Positions 55,126 through 62,893 of a stretch of DNA of 64,000 nt are shown here, in pieces. How positions within the stretch are numbered: position 1 is the stretch's first letter; every line of letters starts with the position of its first letter. Origin of the DNA: Halobacillus litoralis (GTDB taxonomy: Bacteria; Bacillota; Bacilli; Bacillales; Halobacillaceae); the NCBI RefSeq assembly GCF_004101865.1, contig NZ_CP026118.1:310001-374000 (forward strand), given 5' to 3'. The position numbers and the translations under genes were made by a program. The notes beneath the pieces are model-generated. The model was not told the origin of the DNA. It saw only the letters and a program-made list of their open reading frames with translations, and made no database searches.

Positions 55126-55282
55126 TCATTCCACCTCCGTAATCATTTTCACTTTATCTTTATTTTTTAGCCTTTGCTAAAGGTTGTTGCTGATTTTTAT
55201 CTGAGAGTTATTCAGTTATATGGCAGGATTCTTGAAGACACGATTTCGAGATAATCAGGGTTCGTTGCCATGTTGATCTTCA

Positions 55283-55405
55283 GGGTTGGTTGGGAAGCTA
55301 CTCGCTTTCCTGTGGGGGACCTGACGAGCTTCCTCGGGCTACCGCCCTGTGGGATCTCGCCTATCTCCTTCTCCCACGGGAGTCTCGCAGCTTCCCCACC
55401 AACCC
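55283..55405 (+). repeat. Palindromic dispersed repeat, copy C
   Basis: Outer arms GGGTTGGT and ACCAACCC close the unit, with GGGAAGCT/AGCTTCCC inside. Core: CTCGCTTTCC, TCCTCGGGCT, CCGCCCTGTGGGATCTCG, CCCACGGGAGTCTCGCAG. Best-preserved palindrome of the family. Confidence 0.75.
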
Positions 55406-55596
55406 ATTTGATGTATGGGAGAAACGAACTCCTTACTCAAGTGGGGTGCCTTCACTACCCCTGTGTTATAGTCATAAAACGCTCTATATCAAGCTCCCAT
55501 GATCAGAATACCTTCCTTGGAATTGTCAATCCTCTACTTCCCTTAAACTCATAGATGCTTATTCCAGAAGTTGTTTCGAGGACCTAATATGGTAAA

Positions 55597-55716
55597 GGGG
55601 CGGAGGGAAACGGTGAGACTCCTATGGGATGTGCGGGACAGCTGAGACCCCACAGGACGAAGTCCGAGGAGGCTCAGCGCCCGCCCCATGGAACGCGAAC
55701 ATTTTCCCGCAGCCCC
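55597..55716 (-). repeat. Palindromic dispersed repeat, copy D
   Basis: On the minus strand: GGGGCTGCGGGAAAA, GCGCTGAGCCTCCTCGGAC, GTGGGGTCTCAG, ATAGGAGTCTCACCG, TTTCCCTCCGCCCC. It is inverted relative to copy C, 191 bases away, and close in sequence to copy A2. Confidence 0.75.
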
Positions 55717-55820
55717 TAAACTCCTAATAAAGTCTCGAAACTGAGTCTTACACAATCGGGAGCTTATTCTGAAATTTAATAGAGCCTTATTTTAAATAAA
55801 TCAAGAGTTAGAACGGTTTT

Positions 55821-56624
55821 TTAAGCCTGGGGATTAAAATATCGATCAAGCGTAACGACCATCGCCCCCATTTTCTGCCTTTTTGGTTGAAGCACATTAT
55901 CGATACCCTGGCTTTCCAGCTCTTTTGCTGTCACTTTACCAACAGCCACAGCGAGAACATCAGTATTGAATGCTTCCACTAATCCCCCATGTTCTGCTGC
56001 ATTTGAAAAAAGGTTGAGCACTTGAGTCTTACTTGTAAAAATCACTGCATCCATTTTTGAAGAGGTAATTTCTTCTTTAAGCTCCTGCAACACATCCGGA
56101 ACTGGAGCCTCGAATACATAGGGCCGTGATAAGTAGACGGAATAACCCCGCTTCTCGAGAAACTGCTTAAGATATGCATCATCCTGGTTGTAGGCTTGGA
56201 GGAATACCCTCCCTTTAACATCTTTATCGACCATTATTAAACGCTCAAATAAGTTATTCATTGTTCCGTCATCTGCAATTACAGAGGGACTTAAACCATT
56301 TTCCTTTAACCAGTCCAAAGTTTTAGAACCTCTTATAGCAAGTGGTTCTCCACTTAATTTATTTATTAATGAATCATGGAATCCGTGTGTTTCAGCATTA
56401 TCGGCTAACGTTCTTGCTCCGATTCCTGTCGTTAAAATGACCCAGTCGAATGTTTCCTTCAAGTAATCTCCCACATTTTGCTTACAAGTGTCTTCATTCA
56501 ACCTCTTGGTGCCCTGGATAGGATAAACAGCGGGAATTCCACCCATGTTGACCACGAGGTTCGAAATAGAATCAGCACTTCGATCTGCTGCAATTCCGAC
56601 CTTTTTACCTTTTAATCCTGTCAA
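55821..56624 (-). CDS. hemD: Uroporphyrinogen-III synthase (HemD family)
   Basis: A 267-residue protein with the two-lobed HemD pattern: KKVGIAADRSADSISNLV at the start, FDWVILTTGIGARTLAD, then SKMDAVIFTSKTQVLNLF, TDVLAVAVGKVTAKELESQG and a C-terminal MGAMVVTLDRYF. It cyclises hydroxymethylbilane to uroporphyrinogen III. Its position at the end of the sulfate/siroheme operon suggests a dedicated copy for siroheme, distinct from the heme-operon enzyme expected elsewhere. TTG start behind GGAGAAGG, overlapping ylnF. Confidence 0.85.
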   Translation of the reverse strand: MTGLKGKKVGIAADRSADSISNLVVNMGGIPAVYPIQGTKRLNEDTCKQNVGDYLKETFDWVILTTGIGARTLADNAETHGFHDSLINKLSGEPLAIRGSKTLDWLKENGLSPSVIADDGTMNNLFERLIMVDKDVKGRVFLQAYNQDDAYLKQFLEKRGYSVYLSRPYVFEAPVPDVLQELKEEITSSKMDAVIFTSKTQVLNLFSNAAEHGGLVEAFNTDVLAVAVGKVTAKELESQGIDNVLQPKRQKMGAMVVTLDRYFNPQA

Positions 56625-57240
56625 ATTCCTTCTCCTCTCCAGCCTTTTCTATCTCCTCTAACATTTGTCGTTGGATCGCAGGGTCCTGGTAGCTGTCCTC
56701 TAATATTTTTTCAAGGATGTCTTGCTTTACTTCTCTTGAGAAACCAGACCGTTTCAATAGTTGCCTGCATTCATATAAGAAATCTATATAATGTTCATAG
56801 TCAGGGGGAAAATGCACCTCTAAATTTCTTTTCAGGTGCGAAGCAAGCATGGGACTTGCCCCACCTGTAGATACGGCAATCGTTAATTTTCCTCTCGTGA
56901 AATGAGCGGGAAAATGAAGGTTTCCGCCTTCCCCGCCATCTGCTCTATTAAGAAGAGGCACGTCCTCCGCCGCCGCAGTGATTCTTTGATTTTCTGTCAG
57001 ATCATTTGTAGCGATGACAGCAATAAAGGCTCCTTGAATATCGTCAGGTTCAAATTTTTTGTTTTCCCATTGAATTTCATTACGTTGGTATAAAGCTTGC
57101 AAACCCTCTATGATGTCAGGACTGATGATCGTCACCTTTGCTCCATGATCAATGAGCGTTTCCGCTCGCTTACAGGCTACTTTTCCACCGCCAATGATAA
57201 CTGCAGAACGTTCGGCCAAATTTATCATCAGAGGTGTCAT
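56605..57240 (-). CDS. ylnF: Precorrin-2 dehydrogenase (YlnF-type)
   Basis: NAD-dependent enzyme converting precorrin-2 to sirohydrochlorin. The 211-residue product begins MTPLMINLAERSAVIIGGGKVACKRAETL with a Rossmann GxGxxA-type fold, then AVSTGGASPMLASHLKRNLE, typical of the CysG N-terminal half. It lacks a clear chelatase half, consistent with a separate SirB encoded just upstream. Starts on the last base of the sirB stop. Confidence 0.93.
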   Translation of the reverse strand: MTPLMINLAERSAVIIGGGKVACKRAETLIDHGAKVTIISPDIIEGLQALYQRNEIQWENKKFEPDDIQGAFIAVIATNDLTENQRITAAAEDVPLLNRADGGEGGNLHFPAHFTRGKLTIAVSTGGASPMLASHLKRNLEVHFPPDYEHYIDFLYECRQLLKRSGFSREVKQDILEKILEDSYQDPAIQRQMLEEIEKAGEEKEFDRIKR

Positions 57241-58004
57241 TATTGACTGACCCCCGAATCACTCTGCTCTCTTATATGCCCGAGCGCTTCATGGACTCGA
57301 TCAGCAGCTGCCCGTACCATGTTCGGGTGAGTGTCGAGATAGGAAGCTTGATAGATTTCATACCCATCTGCTGTAAATTCATTTATTTTCTGCTTGATCG
57401 ACTCTATTAATACCCCTGTAAACCATAAGTAAGGAACGACGATGGTTTTTTCATTGTGATTTACAGATTCTTTGAGACCTTCCTCAAAACTTGGCGACAG
57501 AGCTGCTAAATAACAGACCTCGACGCTAGGTGCTCCTGTTTTTTCCTTAAGTAAACGAGCAATCCTTTCAATTGACGTTTTCGTATCGGGGTGCCTGCTA
57601 CCCCTTCCTACAAGAAGAACATTTGTCTCGGTATCGATCACTGCACCCGTTTGTTGGATACGATCCACCAGCACATCTACAATTCTTTCTTGGACACCGA
57701 GCGGCTCGCCGTAAGAGAATTCAATATGAGGAAACCGGGCTTCCGCTCTCTCTATTTTTTCAGGAATGTCTTTAAAATAGTGACCAGCGCTTAATAATAA
57801 CACCGGTAAAACAGCTACCTTTGTCGCTCCTTTTCGCACTAACCGTTCAATTCCTTCATGAAAATCCGGGTGCGCAAGTTCTAAGAAACAAATGTGATGA
57901 AGCGGTACTCCTATCTGTTGATGGACGTTTTGAAGAAAGTGGAGAGCTTCATCTGTCGCTTCTTTTCTCCTGCTTCCATGGCTGACATATAACACAGCTT
58001 TCAT
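57240..58004 (-). CDS. sirB: Sirohydrochlorin ferrochelatase SirB
   Basis: Inserts iron into sirohydrochlorin to make siroheme. 254 residues forming two CbiX-like lobes; the metal-binding His is in AVLYVSHGSRRKEATDEA, with a second His in LLLSAGHYFKDI. Corresponds to B. subtilis YlnE. Fourteen bases after cobA. Confidence 0.93.
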   Translation of the reverse strand: MKAVLYVSHGSRRKEATDEALHFLQNVHQQIGVPLHHICFLELAHPDFHEGIERLVRKGATKVAVLPVLLLSAGHYFKDIPEKIERAEARFPHIEFSYGEPLGVQERIVDVLVDRIQQTGAVIDTETNVLLVGRGSRHPDTKTSIERIARLLKEKTGAPSVEVCYLAALSPSFEEGLKESVNHNEKTIVVPYLWFTGVLIESIKQKINEFTADGYEIYQASYLDTHPNMVRAAADRVHEALGHIREQSDSGVSQ

Positions 58005-58018
58005 CAGGCTACCCCTTT

Positions 58019-58795
58019 CTACCCTACAACGGACTCGATGGCTGCCGTTTCTTCTACAGCATAAGGTTCAAACCACTGCAGTTTTTCTCTGAGTTTTACT
58101 ACATCTCCCACAACAATCATTGATGGATTCTCGATGTGCCGAGCTTTTTCCACGATCGTCGTCAGAGTTCCTGTAACCGTTTTTTGCTGCTCTGTCGTTC
58201 CCCATTGCACAAGGGCGATGGGTGTATCTGCTTCCCGACCATATTTCAGGAGGCGATCACAGATGTCGGGTAATTTCTTCACCCCCATATAAATACACAG
58301 GGTATCCATACTTTTAACGACGTGTTCCCAATATTCTTCTTCATCTTCTCCAAGCTTGCTGACACCTGAAATGAAAGCGACTGAAGAGCTGTACTCCCTG
58401 TGAGTCACAGGAATTCCTGCATAGGCGGGGGCGGCGACCCCGGACGAAATTCCAGGGACGATTTCAAAGGGAATGTTTTTGCGTGCCAATTCTTCCGCCT
58501 CTTCTCCTCCCCGTCCGAAGACAAAGGGATCACCGCCTTTTAAGCGTGTAACTGTTTTGCCTTGAAGAGCGTATTTGCATAATAGATGATTGATGGTCTT
58601 TTGGGATAATGCGTGATGATCCGGCCGCTTACCGCAAAAAACCATTTCGGTATTTTCTCCTGCTTCATTCAGTAGCTCTTCGTTTATCAAACGGTCATAC
58701 AAAATGACATCTGCCTGTTGGATTGTTTTTAATCCTTTTAAAGTGATTAAATCGTAATCTCCAGGTCCTGCACCAACGATATAAACTTTAGACAT
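58019..58795 (-). CDS. cobA: Uroporphyrinogen-III C-methyltransferase (SUMT)
   Basis: Adds two methyl groups from SAM to uroporphyrinogen III to give precorrin-2 (B. subtilis YlnD). From the ATG at 58793-58795 the product has 258 residues: KVYIVGAGPGDYDLITLKG, ADVILYDRLI, RLKGGDPFVFGRGGEEAEEL, and GIPVTHREYSSSVAFISG. The SAM pocket is complete. An upstream ATG (58822) overlaps cysC and its ribosome site is worse. Confidence 0.94.
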   Translation of the reverse strand: MSKVYIVGAGPGDYDLITLKGLKTIQQADVILYDRLINEELLNEAGENTEMVFCGKRPDHHALSQKTINHLLCKYALQGKTVTRLKGGDPFVFGRGGEEAEELARKNIPFEIVPGISSGVAAPAYAGIPVTHREYSSSVAFISGVSKLGEDEEEYWEHVVKSMDTLCIYMGVKKLPDICDRLLKYGREADTPIALVQWGTTEQQKTVTGTLTTIVEKARHIENPSMIVVGDVVKLREKLQWFEPYAVEETAAIESVVG

Positions 58796-58812
58796 CCTGT
58801 CACGCTCCTTTT

Positions 58813-59415
58813 TTAAATCCACCCTTTTTCTTCAAGCAAGACCAGCAGTTGATCGGCACAGCTTTTCACATCATAATCGAAGGAGTGTAACACCTGTTCA
58901 GGGTCGATCGGTGCTTCATAGGGAGAATCGATCCCCGTGAATCCTTTGATATGACCCTGTCTTGCTTTCTCATATAACCCTTTAGGATCTCTTGCTTCAC
59001 ATTCATCGATCGGACAATCAACATACACTTCTAAAAAATCTTCTTCTGGGAGAGAAGCACGTATACGGTCCCGATCTTTTTGGTAGGGGGAAATGAACGC
59101 CGTCAGAACAATTGCGCCGCTATCTGCGAACAGTTTAGCTACCTCCCCGATCCGGCGTATGTTTTCTTCCCGATCTTCTGCTGAGAACCCCAGGTCCGAA
59201 TTTAGTCCGTGGCGGATGTTATCACCATCGAGCAGGTACGTATGAATCCCTCTCTCATGGAGGAGATGATTCAGCTGGTTCGCAATACTGGACTTACCAG
59301 ATCCTGAGAGACCGGTGAACCAGATCACTCCGCTGTGATGGCCATTTTTATTTCTGTAATCCTTTTGGCTGACAGACGCTTGATGCCAGGTAATATTCCT
59401 TTCCAATTGAGTCAC
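58813..59415 (-). CDS. cysC: Adenylylsulfate kinase
   Basis: Phosphorylates APS to PAPS. 200 residues with Walker [15 protein letters not shown] (about 34-47), [17 protein letters not shown], and the [23 protein letters not shown] lid, split near its centre. Overlaps sat by four bases. Confidence 0.95.
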   Translation of the reverse strand: MTQLERNITWHQASVSQKDYRNKNGHHSGVIWFTGLSGSGKSSIANQLNHLLHERGIHTYLLDGDNIRHGLNSDLGFSAEDREENIRRIGEVAKLFADSGAIVLTAFISPYQKDRDRIRASLPEEDFLEVYVDCPIDECEARDPKGLYEKARQGHIKGFTGIDSPYEAPIDPEQVLHSFDYDVKSCADQLLVLLEEKGWI

Positions 59416-60563
59416 CCTTTCACTCCTGCGGTCTTTTCTTGTAATCCATCGATCAGAATTTCGACTACTTCAGGACGACTGAATGTTTTTGGCGGTTTTT
59501 CTCCATTTCGTAATAGTTCTCTCACTTTTGTGCCAGAAAGAATGACGTGATTTTCTTTTTCATGTGGACAAGTTTTATGCGATGCCATCGCTTCACAGGC
59601 TTTGCAATAAAAACTGTGTTCAAAGAATAATGGCGTTATATCCAATTCATCCTCTTCAAAATGGCTGAAGATTTTCTGTGCATCATAAGTCCCGTAATAG
59701 TCGCCCACACCTGCGTGATCCCTTCCGACAATGAAATGGGAACAGCCAAAGTTTTTCCGTACAATAGCGTGGAAAATAGCTTCTCTCGGACCAGCGTAGC
59801 GCATCGCTGCAGTGAAAACGGCTAACGTAACACGATCTTTCGGGTAATAGTTATCAATTAATACTTGATAGCTCTTCATTCGAACGTCACTTGGGATATC
59901 ATCACTCTTTGTTTCCCCGACCAGAGGGTTCAGAAATAAGCCGTCTACTGTTTCAAGAGCCGCCTTTTGGATATATTCATGTGCTCTATGTACTGGATTT
60001 CTCGTTTGAAAGCCCACGACTTTTTCCCAACCCAACTGTTGGAACAACTCTCTCGATTCCGCAGGGTCCAGGTAGAATCGATCATCATGTTCTTTTGTTG
60101 AGCTTTGAAATACTTCAATTTCTCCAGCTACGTAATGATCTGGTCGGCCAAATAACTTTTTCACCCCGGGATGATCCAGATCAGTAGTCAAGTACACATT
60201 TTCGGCTTCCTTCTCTTTATCCGGTTGGTATATGTCAGATACTTCAATGGCTCCATAAACCTTTCCATCTTTCACTAATTTCACTCGATTTCCTTGCTGC
60301 AACTCAGCGGCTTTCGCTTCATCTACCGGAAGGGTGATCGGAATACTCCACGGTGTCCCATCTGCAAGTCTGAGATTCTCGACTACAGAATCGTAGTCTG
60401 CTTGATTTAAAAAACCTTCAAGCGGGCTGTAGGCACCATTCGCGATCAGCTCGACATCACTTAATGCCATCGCATCCAATTCAATACTCCCTGTAAAATC
60501 CTCCTGCTGATTATTACTCCATTTGTTAATTAATTTTCCTCCATGAGGTGTAATGATAGTCAT
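59412..60563 (-). CDS. sat: Sulfate adenylyltransferase
   Basis: ATP sulfurylase that activates sulfate to APS. 383 residues with the PUA-like N-terminal domain, the [14 protein letters not shown] motif (about 196-209) and [12 protein letters not shown]. It also has four C-terminal cysteine/histidine residues ([18 protein letters not shown]) that form the zinc site seen in Bacillus-type Sat. 21 bases after cysH. Confidence 0.96.
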   Translation of the reverse strand: MTIITPHGGKLINKWSNNQQEDFTGSIELDAMALSDVELIANGAYSPLEGFLNQADYDSVVENLRLADGTPWSIPITLPVDEAKAAELQQGNRVKLVKDGKVYGAIEVSDIYQPDKEKEAENVYLTTDLDHPGVKKLFGRPDHYVAGEIEVFQSSTKEHDDRFYLDPAESRELFQQLGWEKVVGFQTRNPVHRAHEYIQKAALETVDGLFLNPLVGETKSDDIPSDVRMKSYQVLIDNYYPKDRVTLAVFTAAMRYAGPREAIFHAIVRKNFGCSHFIVGRDHAGVGDYYGTYDAQKIFSHFEEDELDITPLFFEHSFYCKACEAMASHKTCPHEKENHVILSGTKVRELLRNGEKPPKTFSRPEVVEILIDGLQEKTAGVKG

Positions 60564-60584
60564 TTATAATTCCTCCTTTTTTAT

Positions 60585-61313
60585 TCAGCTATTGTTATTT
60601 CCAGCTGTATGAAGTCCGCATTCTGTTTTATTGAATCCTTTCCACCTGCCCGAACGGCTCTCGTCTGTACTTGGCGAGGTGCAAGGGATGCAGCCGACAC
60701 TCGGATAGTTTTGATCATGCAATTCATTGTAATCCAAGCGATTTAGTCGGATATATTGCCAAACGTCTTCCCATGTCCAATGAATCAGGGGGCATACCTT
60801 GATTAACTTAAAACGCTCATCCTTATTTACGAAATCAGTTTTACTCCGACTTGGTGACTGTTCACGTCTGAGGCCAGAAAACCAGGCCGCCGCACCTGAG
60901 AGTGCATCTTCCAGAGGTTTGATTTTACGAATATAACAGCATTGATCCGGCTGGCGTTTCCACAAGGCTGACCCATGCTCCTCCGCTTGTTCCTCTACTG
61001 TCAGTTCAGGTTTTTTCATATGAATTCGTAATTCAGGGTATCTATTTTTCACTTTTTCAATCAATTCATAGGTTTCCTGGAAATGAAGGCCAGTATCTAG
61101 AAAGACTACTTCAGCATCCGGTTTCACCTTTGAAATAAGATCAATGAGAACGATTCCTTCTGCTCCAAAGCTGCAAGCATATACAACATCTGACCCGTAT
61201 TGTCCATAAGCCCACTGAATGACATCAAGCGCACCCTTCGTTTCATCATCTGGTTGATGGTTTGCGAATGGATCCCCCGGAAAATGATCATAAGTGACAA
61301 TATCGTTTTCCAT
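60585..61313 (-). CDS. cysH: APS/PAPS reductase CysH
   Basis: Reduces APS or PAPS to sulfite with thioredoxin. 242 residues. The P-loop-like [11 protein letters not shown], the cysteine pair in [11 protein letters not shown], the CIPCTSP pair and the catalytic Cys in TECGLHTAG together mark the [4Fe-4S]-containing type that accepts APS, as in B. subtilis. First gene of the operon, under a SAM-I riboswitch. Confidence 0.95.
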   Translation of the reverse strand: MENDIVTYDHFPGDPFANHQPDDETKGALDVIQWAYGQYGSDVVYACSFGAEGIVLIDLISKVKPDAEVVFLDTGLHFQETYELIEKVKNRYPELRIHMKKPELTVEEQAEEHGSALWKRQPDQCCYIRKIKPLEDALSGAAAWFSGLRREQSPSRSKTDFVNKDERFKLIKVCPLIHWTWEDVWQYIRLNRLDYNELHDQNYPSVGCIPCTSPSTDESRSGRWKGFNKTECGLHTAGNNNS

Positions 61314-61334
61314 AAGCTCCTCCTTTCATTGCTT

Positions 61335-61378
61335 CAAACAAAAATACCTTTCTTCGTGGATAAGAAGAAAGGTATTTA
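61335..61378 (-). terminator. Riboswitch terminator before cysH
   Basis: Fourteen-base-pair stem (AAATACCTTTCTTC with its complement) followed on the minus strand by TTTTTGTTTG, between the SAM-I aptamer and the cysH ribosome site. It is the expression platform for SAM-dependent termination. Confidence 0.9.
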
Positions 61379-61399
61379 CTCGGTAAAGTAAGAACCATT

Positions 61400-61519
61400 C
61401 TCCTTATCTTTCCAAGCGGTTCAACCACTTGCTGGAATTGGCACAGTGTCTGATCAACTAACATCAGACCCGTTGCCGAGGCTTCGAAGGGCCAGTCCCT
61501 CCACCTCTCATGATAAGAA
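61400..61519 (-). ncRNA. SAM-I (S-box) riboswitch controlling cysH operon
   Basis: On the minus strand CTTATC, AGAGGTGGAGGGACTGGCCC, CGGCAAC, GTGCCAATTCCAGC and GGAAAGATAAG appear in order, the canonical S-box core. High SAM would favour the terminator at 61335-61378 and shut off sulfate assimilation. Confidence 0.97.
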
Positions 61520-61564
61520 AACAGGATAGGTTGATTAAGTTTTCTGAAAAACTAATTGATACAA

Positions 61565-61593
61565 ATCTTAGGCTCCTTTTATAGATATGTCAA
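61565..61593 (-). promoter_or_regulatory. Sigma-A promoter of the cysH operon
   Basis: Perfect TTGACA -35, 17-base spacer, TAAGAT -10 on the minus strand, about 45 bases before the aptamer. Confidence 0.75.
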
Positions 61594-61641
61594 TACCATT
61601 TTAAAAAATTACAATTTTTCTGTTAATTTCGGAATTAGTTC

Positions 61642-61670
61642 TTGACATAACATTCAGTCTCCATTAGTTT
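61642..61670 (+). promoter_or_regulatory. Candidate promoter of the TauE/SafE gene
   Basis: Perfect TTGACA -35 box on the plus strand; with a 17-base spacer the -10 would be TAGTTT, a weak match. A better -10 (TATATT) lies too far downstream for this -35. Confidence 0.4.
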
Positions 61671-61697
61671 TGGATATATTATCATTTTAAAAATTGA

Positions 61698-61798
61698 ATC
61701 CTTATGAAGAGTCGGGGGAGGAACCTGGTCTGACGATCCCGCAGCAACCACACTGAAAGGTGCTCATTCCAGCAGACAACTCGTCTGAGAAATAAGGA
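61698..61798 (+). ncRNA. SAM-I (S-box) riboswitch controlling the TauE/SafE gene
   Basis: Plus strand shows CCTTAT, GAAGAG, GGGGGAGGAACCTGG, CGCAGCAACC, GAAAGGTGC, CATTCCAGCA and GAGAAATAAGG in S-box order. The P3 region differs slightly from consensus, but the core is intact. Confidence 0.92.
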
Positions 61799-61810
61799 GA
61801 GGCTTTATTT

Positions 61811-61850
61811 GGACCTCTTCTCATTGGAGAGGTTTTACTTATGTCTTTTT
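61811..61850 (+). terminator. Riboswitch terminator before the TauE/SafE gene
   Basis: ACCTCT pairs with AGAGGT, followed by TTTTACTTATGTCTTTTT. GGAGAGG at the aptamer end could instead pair with the CCTCTTC arm as antiterminator. Confidence 0.75.
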
Positions 61851-61911
61851 CAGACCTCTTCAACCATAAAACCAAGTAAACTCATATGTTTAATCAAAGG
61901 AGAGGTTGTTT

Positions 61912-62802
61912 TTGAATAAATTATTAATTTTCGCATTGGTAGGATTTTTCACCCAGTTAATTGACGGTGCCCTTGGTATGGGATTCGGCCTGACATCTTC
62001 CTCAATCTTACTCACTTATGGCCTGGCACCTGCAGTTGCTTCTGCTTCTATTCATATGGCCCAGGTTGCCACAACAGCTGCTTCCGGGTTCTCTCATTTC
62101 AAGTTTGGCAATGTCGATAGGAGACTTGTCCTAAAACTGGCCCTGCCCGGCGCGGTCAGTGCATTTTTCGGTGCAGCTTTATTGAGTCGCATCCCTGGTG
62201 AAACAATTCGCCCGTACATATCCGTTTTTCTTCTGGGTTTAGGAATTTACATCGTGGTCCGATTTCTTTCACTTAATCGGAATAAAACGCTCAATAAAAG
62301 CGACAAGCCGCTGAACAAGCGATTTATCTACCCATTAGGTTTTGTCGGTGGGTTTCTCGATTCGATTGGCGGCGGAGGATGGGGGCCGGTTAATACGCCT
62401 GTCCTTCTTTCACGTGAAAAGATCGAGCCGCGTAAAGTGATTGGTACTGTGGACACAAGCGAATTCATCGTGACTATTTCAGCAACACTTGGATTTTTGA
62501 CTTTTTTAGGATGGGAACAATTCAGTTGGCTGCTGGTGTTCGCGTTCATCATCGGCGGTGTGATAGCTGCACCTCTTGCAGCATGGCTTGTCCGTATTAT
62601 GCCTCCGCTCGTCCTCGGAGTACTTGCCGGAGGGTTCATCATATTGACTAATGTAAGAACCATTATGATCACCGTACCTCTCAATAGCACAGGAACCATC
62701 CTGATTTATTCTCTATTGACAGCTGGTTATATTTTGGCAATCGTTCATTCTGTAAAAAAGTACGTCAAACTGAAACGTACGGACCTCCGCAGTCAAACTT
62801 GA
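61912..62802 (+). CDS. TauE/SafE-family sulfur-anion permease
   Basis: A 296-residue membrane protein with about eight hydrophobic segments and the family's glycine-rich repeats: QLIDGALGMGFGLTSSSILL near the start and GGFLDSIGGGGWGPVNTPVL in the second half. The family moves sulfite, sulfoacetate or related anions; because the gene is under a SAM riboswitch and divergent from cysH, import of sulfate or another sulfur source is likely. The TTG at 61912-61914 is six bases after GGAGAGG and is preferred over a TTG at 61906 that touches it. Confidence 0.88.
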   Translation: MNKLLIFALVGFFTQLIDGALGMGFGLTSSSILLTYGLAPAVASASIHMAQVATTAASGFSHFKFGNVDRRLVLKLALPGAVSAFFGAALLSRIPGETIRPYISVFLLGLGIYIVVRFLSLNRNKTLNKSDKPLNKRFIYPLGFVGGFLDSIGGGGWGPVNTPVLLSREKIEPRKVIGTVDTSEFIVTISATLGFLTFLGWEQFSWLLVFAFIIGGVIAAPLAAWLVRIMPPLVLGVLAGGFIILTNVRTIMITVPLNSTGTILIYSLLTAGYILAIVHSVKKYVKLKRTDLRSQT

Positions 62803-62825
62803 CTGCCTATCCCTTTTAACGAAAA

Positions 62826-62855
62826 GAAGGCTCAGAGCTAATACTCTGAGCCTTC
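62826..62855. terminator. Terminator between the TauE/SafE gene and fakA
   Basis: Eleven-base-pair stem AAGGCTCAGAG with CTCTGAGCCTT. The minus strand continues TCTTTTCG, so it mainly serves the fakA side, but it also lies just after the plus-strand gene. Confidence 0.75.
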
Positions 62856-62893
62856 GCGTTCGGCAAATCTGTTCACAGGTGAGGAACTTTTTT

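Larger units (their letters stand above)
55126..55820. other. Intergenic region holding repeat locus 2
   Basis: Almost 700 bases between hemD and cysJ without a credible gene. It contains the inverted repeat pair C (55283-55405) and D (55597-55716). The 140 bases next to cysJ are AT-rich and should contain its promoter, but I could not assign convincing boxes. Confidence 0.7.
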
